From an uncultured Allobaculum sp. (GTDB lineage Bacteria > Bacillota_I > Bacilli_A > Erysipelotrichales > Erysipelotrichaceae), in NCBI GenBank assembly GCA_948467695.1, contig CAOKFJ010000041.1:1-10422 (forward strand): a DNA stretch of 10,422 nucleotides, given 5' to 3'. The translations under genes were made by a program, and so were the position numbers. Below are positions 10,372 through 10,422 of the stretch, piece after piece (the stretch's first letter is position 1; each line of letters opens with the position of its first letter). Below the pieces are notes generated by a model. The model was not told the DNA's origin, did no database searches, and saw nothing but the letters and a program-made list of their open reading frames with translations.

Positions 10372-10422
<51 letters not shown>

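Overview
The window looks like the end of a metagenome-type contig from a Gram-positive, probably gut-associated Bacillota (Firmicutes). Evidence: strong Shine-Dalgarno sites, rho-independent terminators, catabolite-repression (cre)-like operators, moderately GC-rich genes separated by clearly AT-rich spacers, and a very large secreted modular glycosidase with Ig-like and FIVAR-like modules. Erysipelotrichia-like or clostridial relatives are plausible, but the sequence alone does not fix the lineage. The contig ends in 51 consecutive G, a typical sequencing artefact.

Bases 2-2115 hold a compact plus-strand cluster. It contains the 3' part of a YaaA-family peroxide-stress gene, a small alarmone synthetase ((p)ppGpp synthesis) starting one base after the yaaA stop, and, after a 104-base gap with a 26-nt palindrome, a LOG-family nucleotide phosphoribohydrolase. 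A perfect 10-bp GC-rich hairpin with a T-rich tail ends the cluster. Together these suggest a stress and nucleotide-metabolism unit.

Bases 2106-2530 are a regulatory spacer: a candidate promoter with a cre-like site between -35 and -10, then two dyads in the 5' leader. Bases 2531-8479 encode one 1,982-residue secreted enzyme. It has an N-terminal GH43-like propeller, a DNRLRE-type module, Ig-like modules, three galactose-binding-like beta modules, three helical FIVAR-like modules and a clear GH43 subfamily 24 (exo-beta-1,3-galactanase type) domain. It probably trims galactan-containing glycans such as arabinogalactan protein outside the cell. A terminator follows at 8521-8565.

Bases 8566-10371 contain no convincing protein gene and are the most unusual part. 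Two diverged ~395-bp repeats (8579-8974 and 9965-10356) each carry the same set of upstream motifs, a conserved promoter (TTGACC, 17 bp, TAAACT) and a short transcribed region. That region folds into the same three stems, with compensatory differences between copies. Copy 1 runs through further hairpins into a terminator with a 16-bp perfect stem (9131-9170). I interpret these as two members of a structured non-coding RNA family that I do not recognise. The leader of the giant glycosidase shares the TTGACC box and a 12-nt motif at nearly the same offset, which hints at common regulation. The ~790 bases between the copies hold only short dyads.
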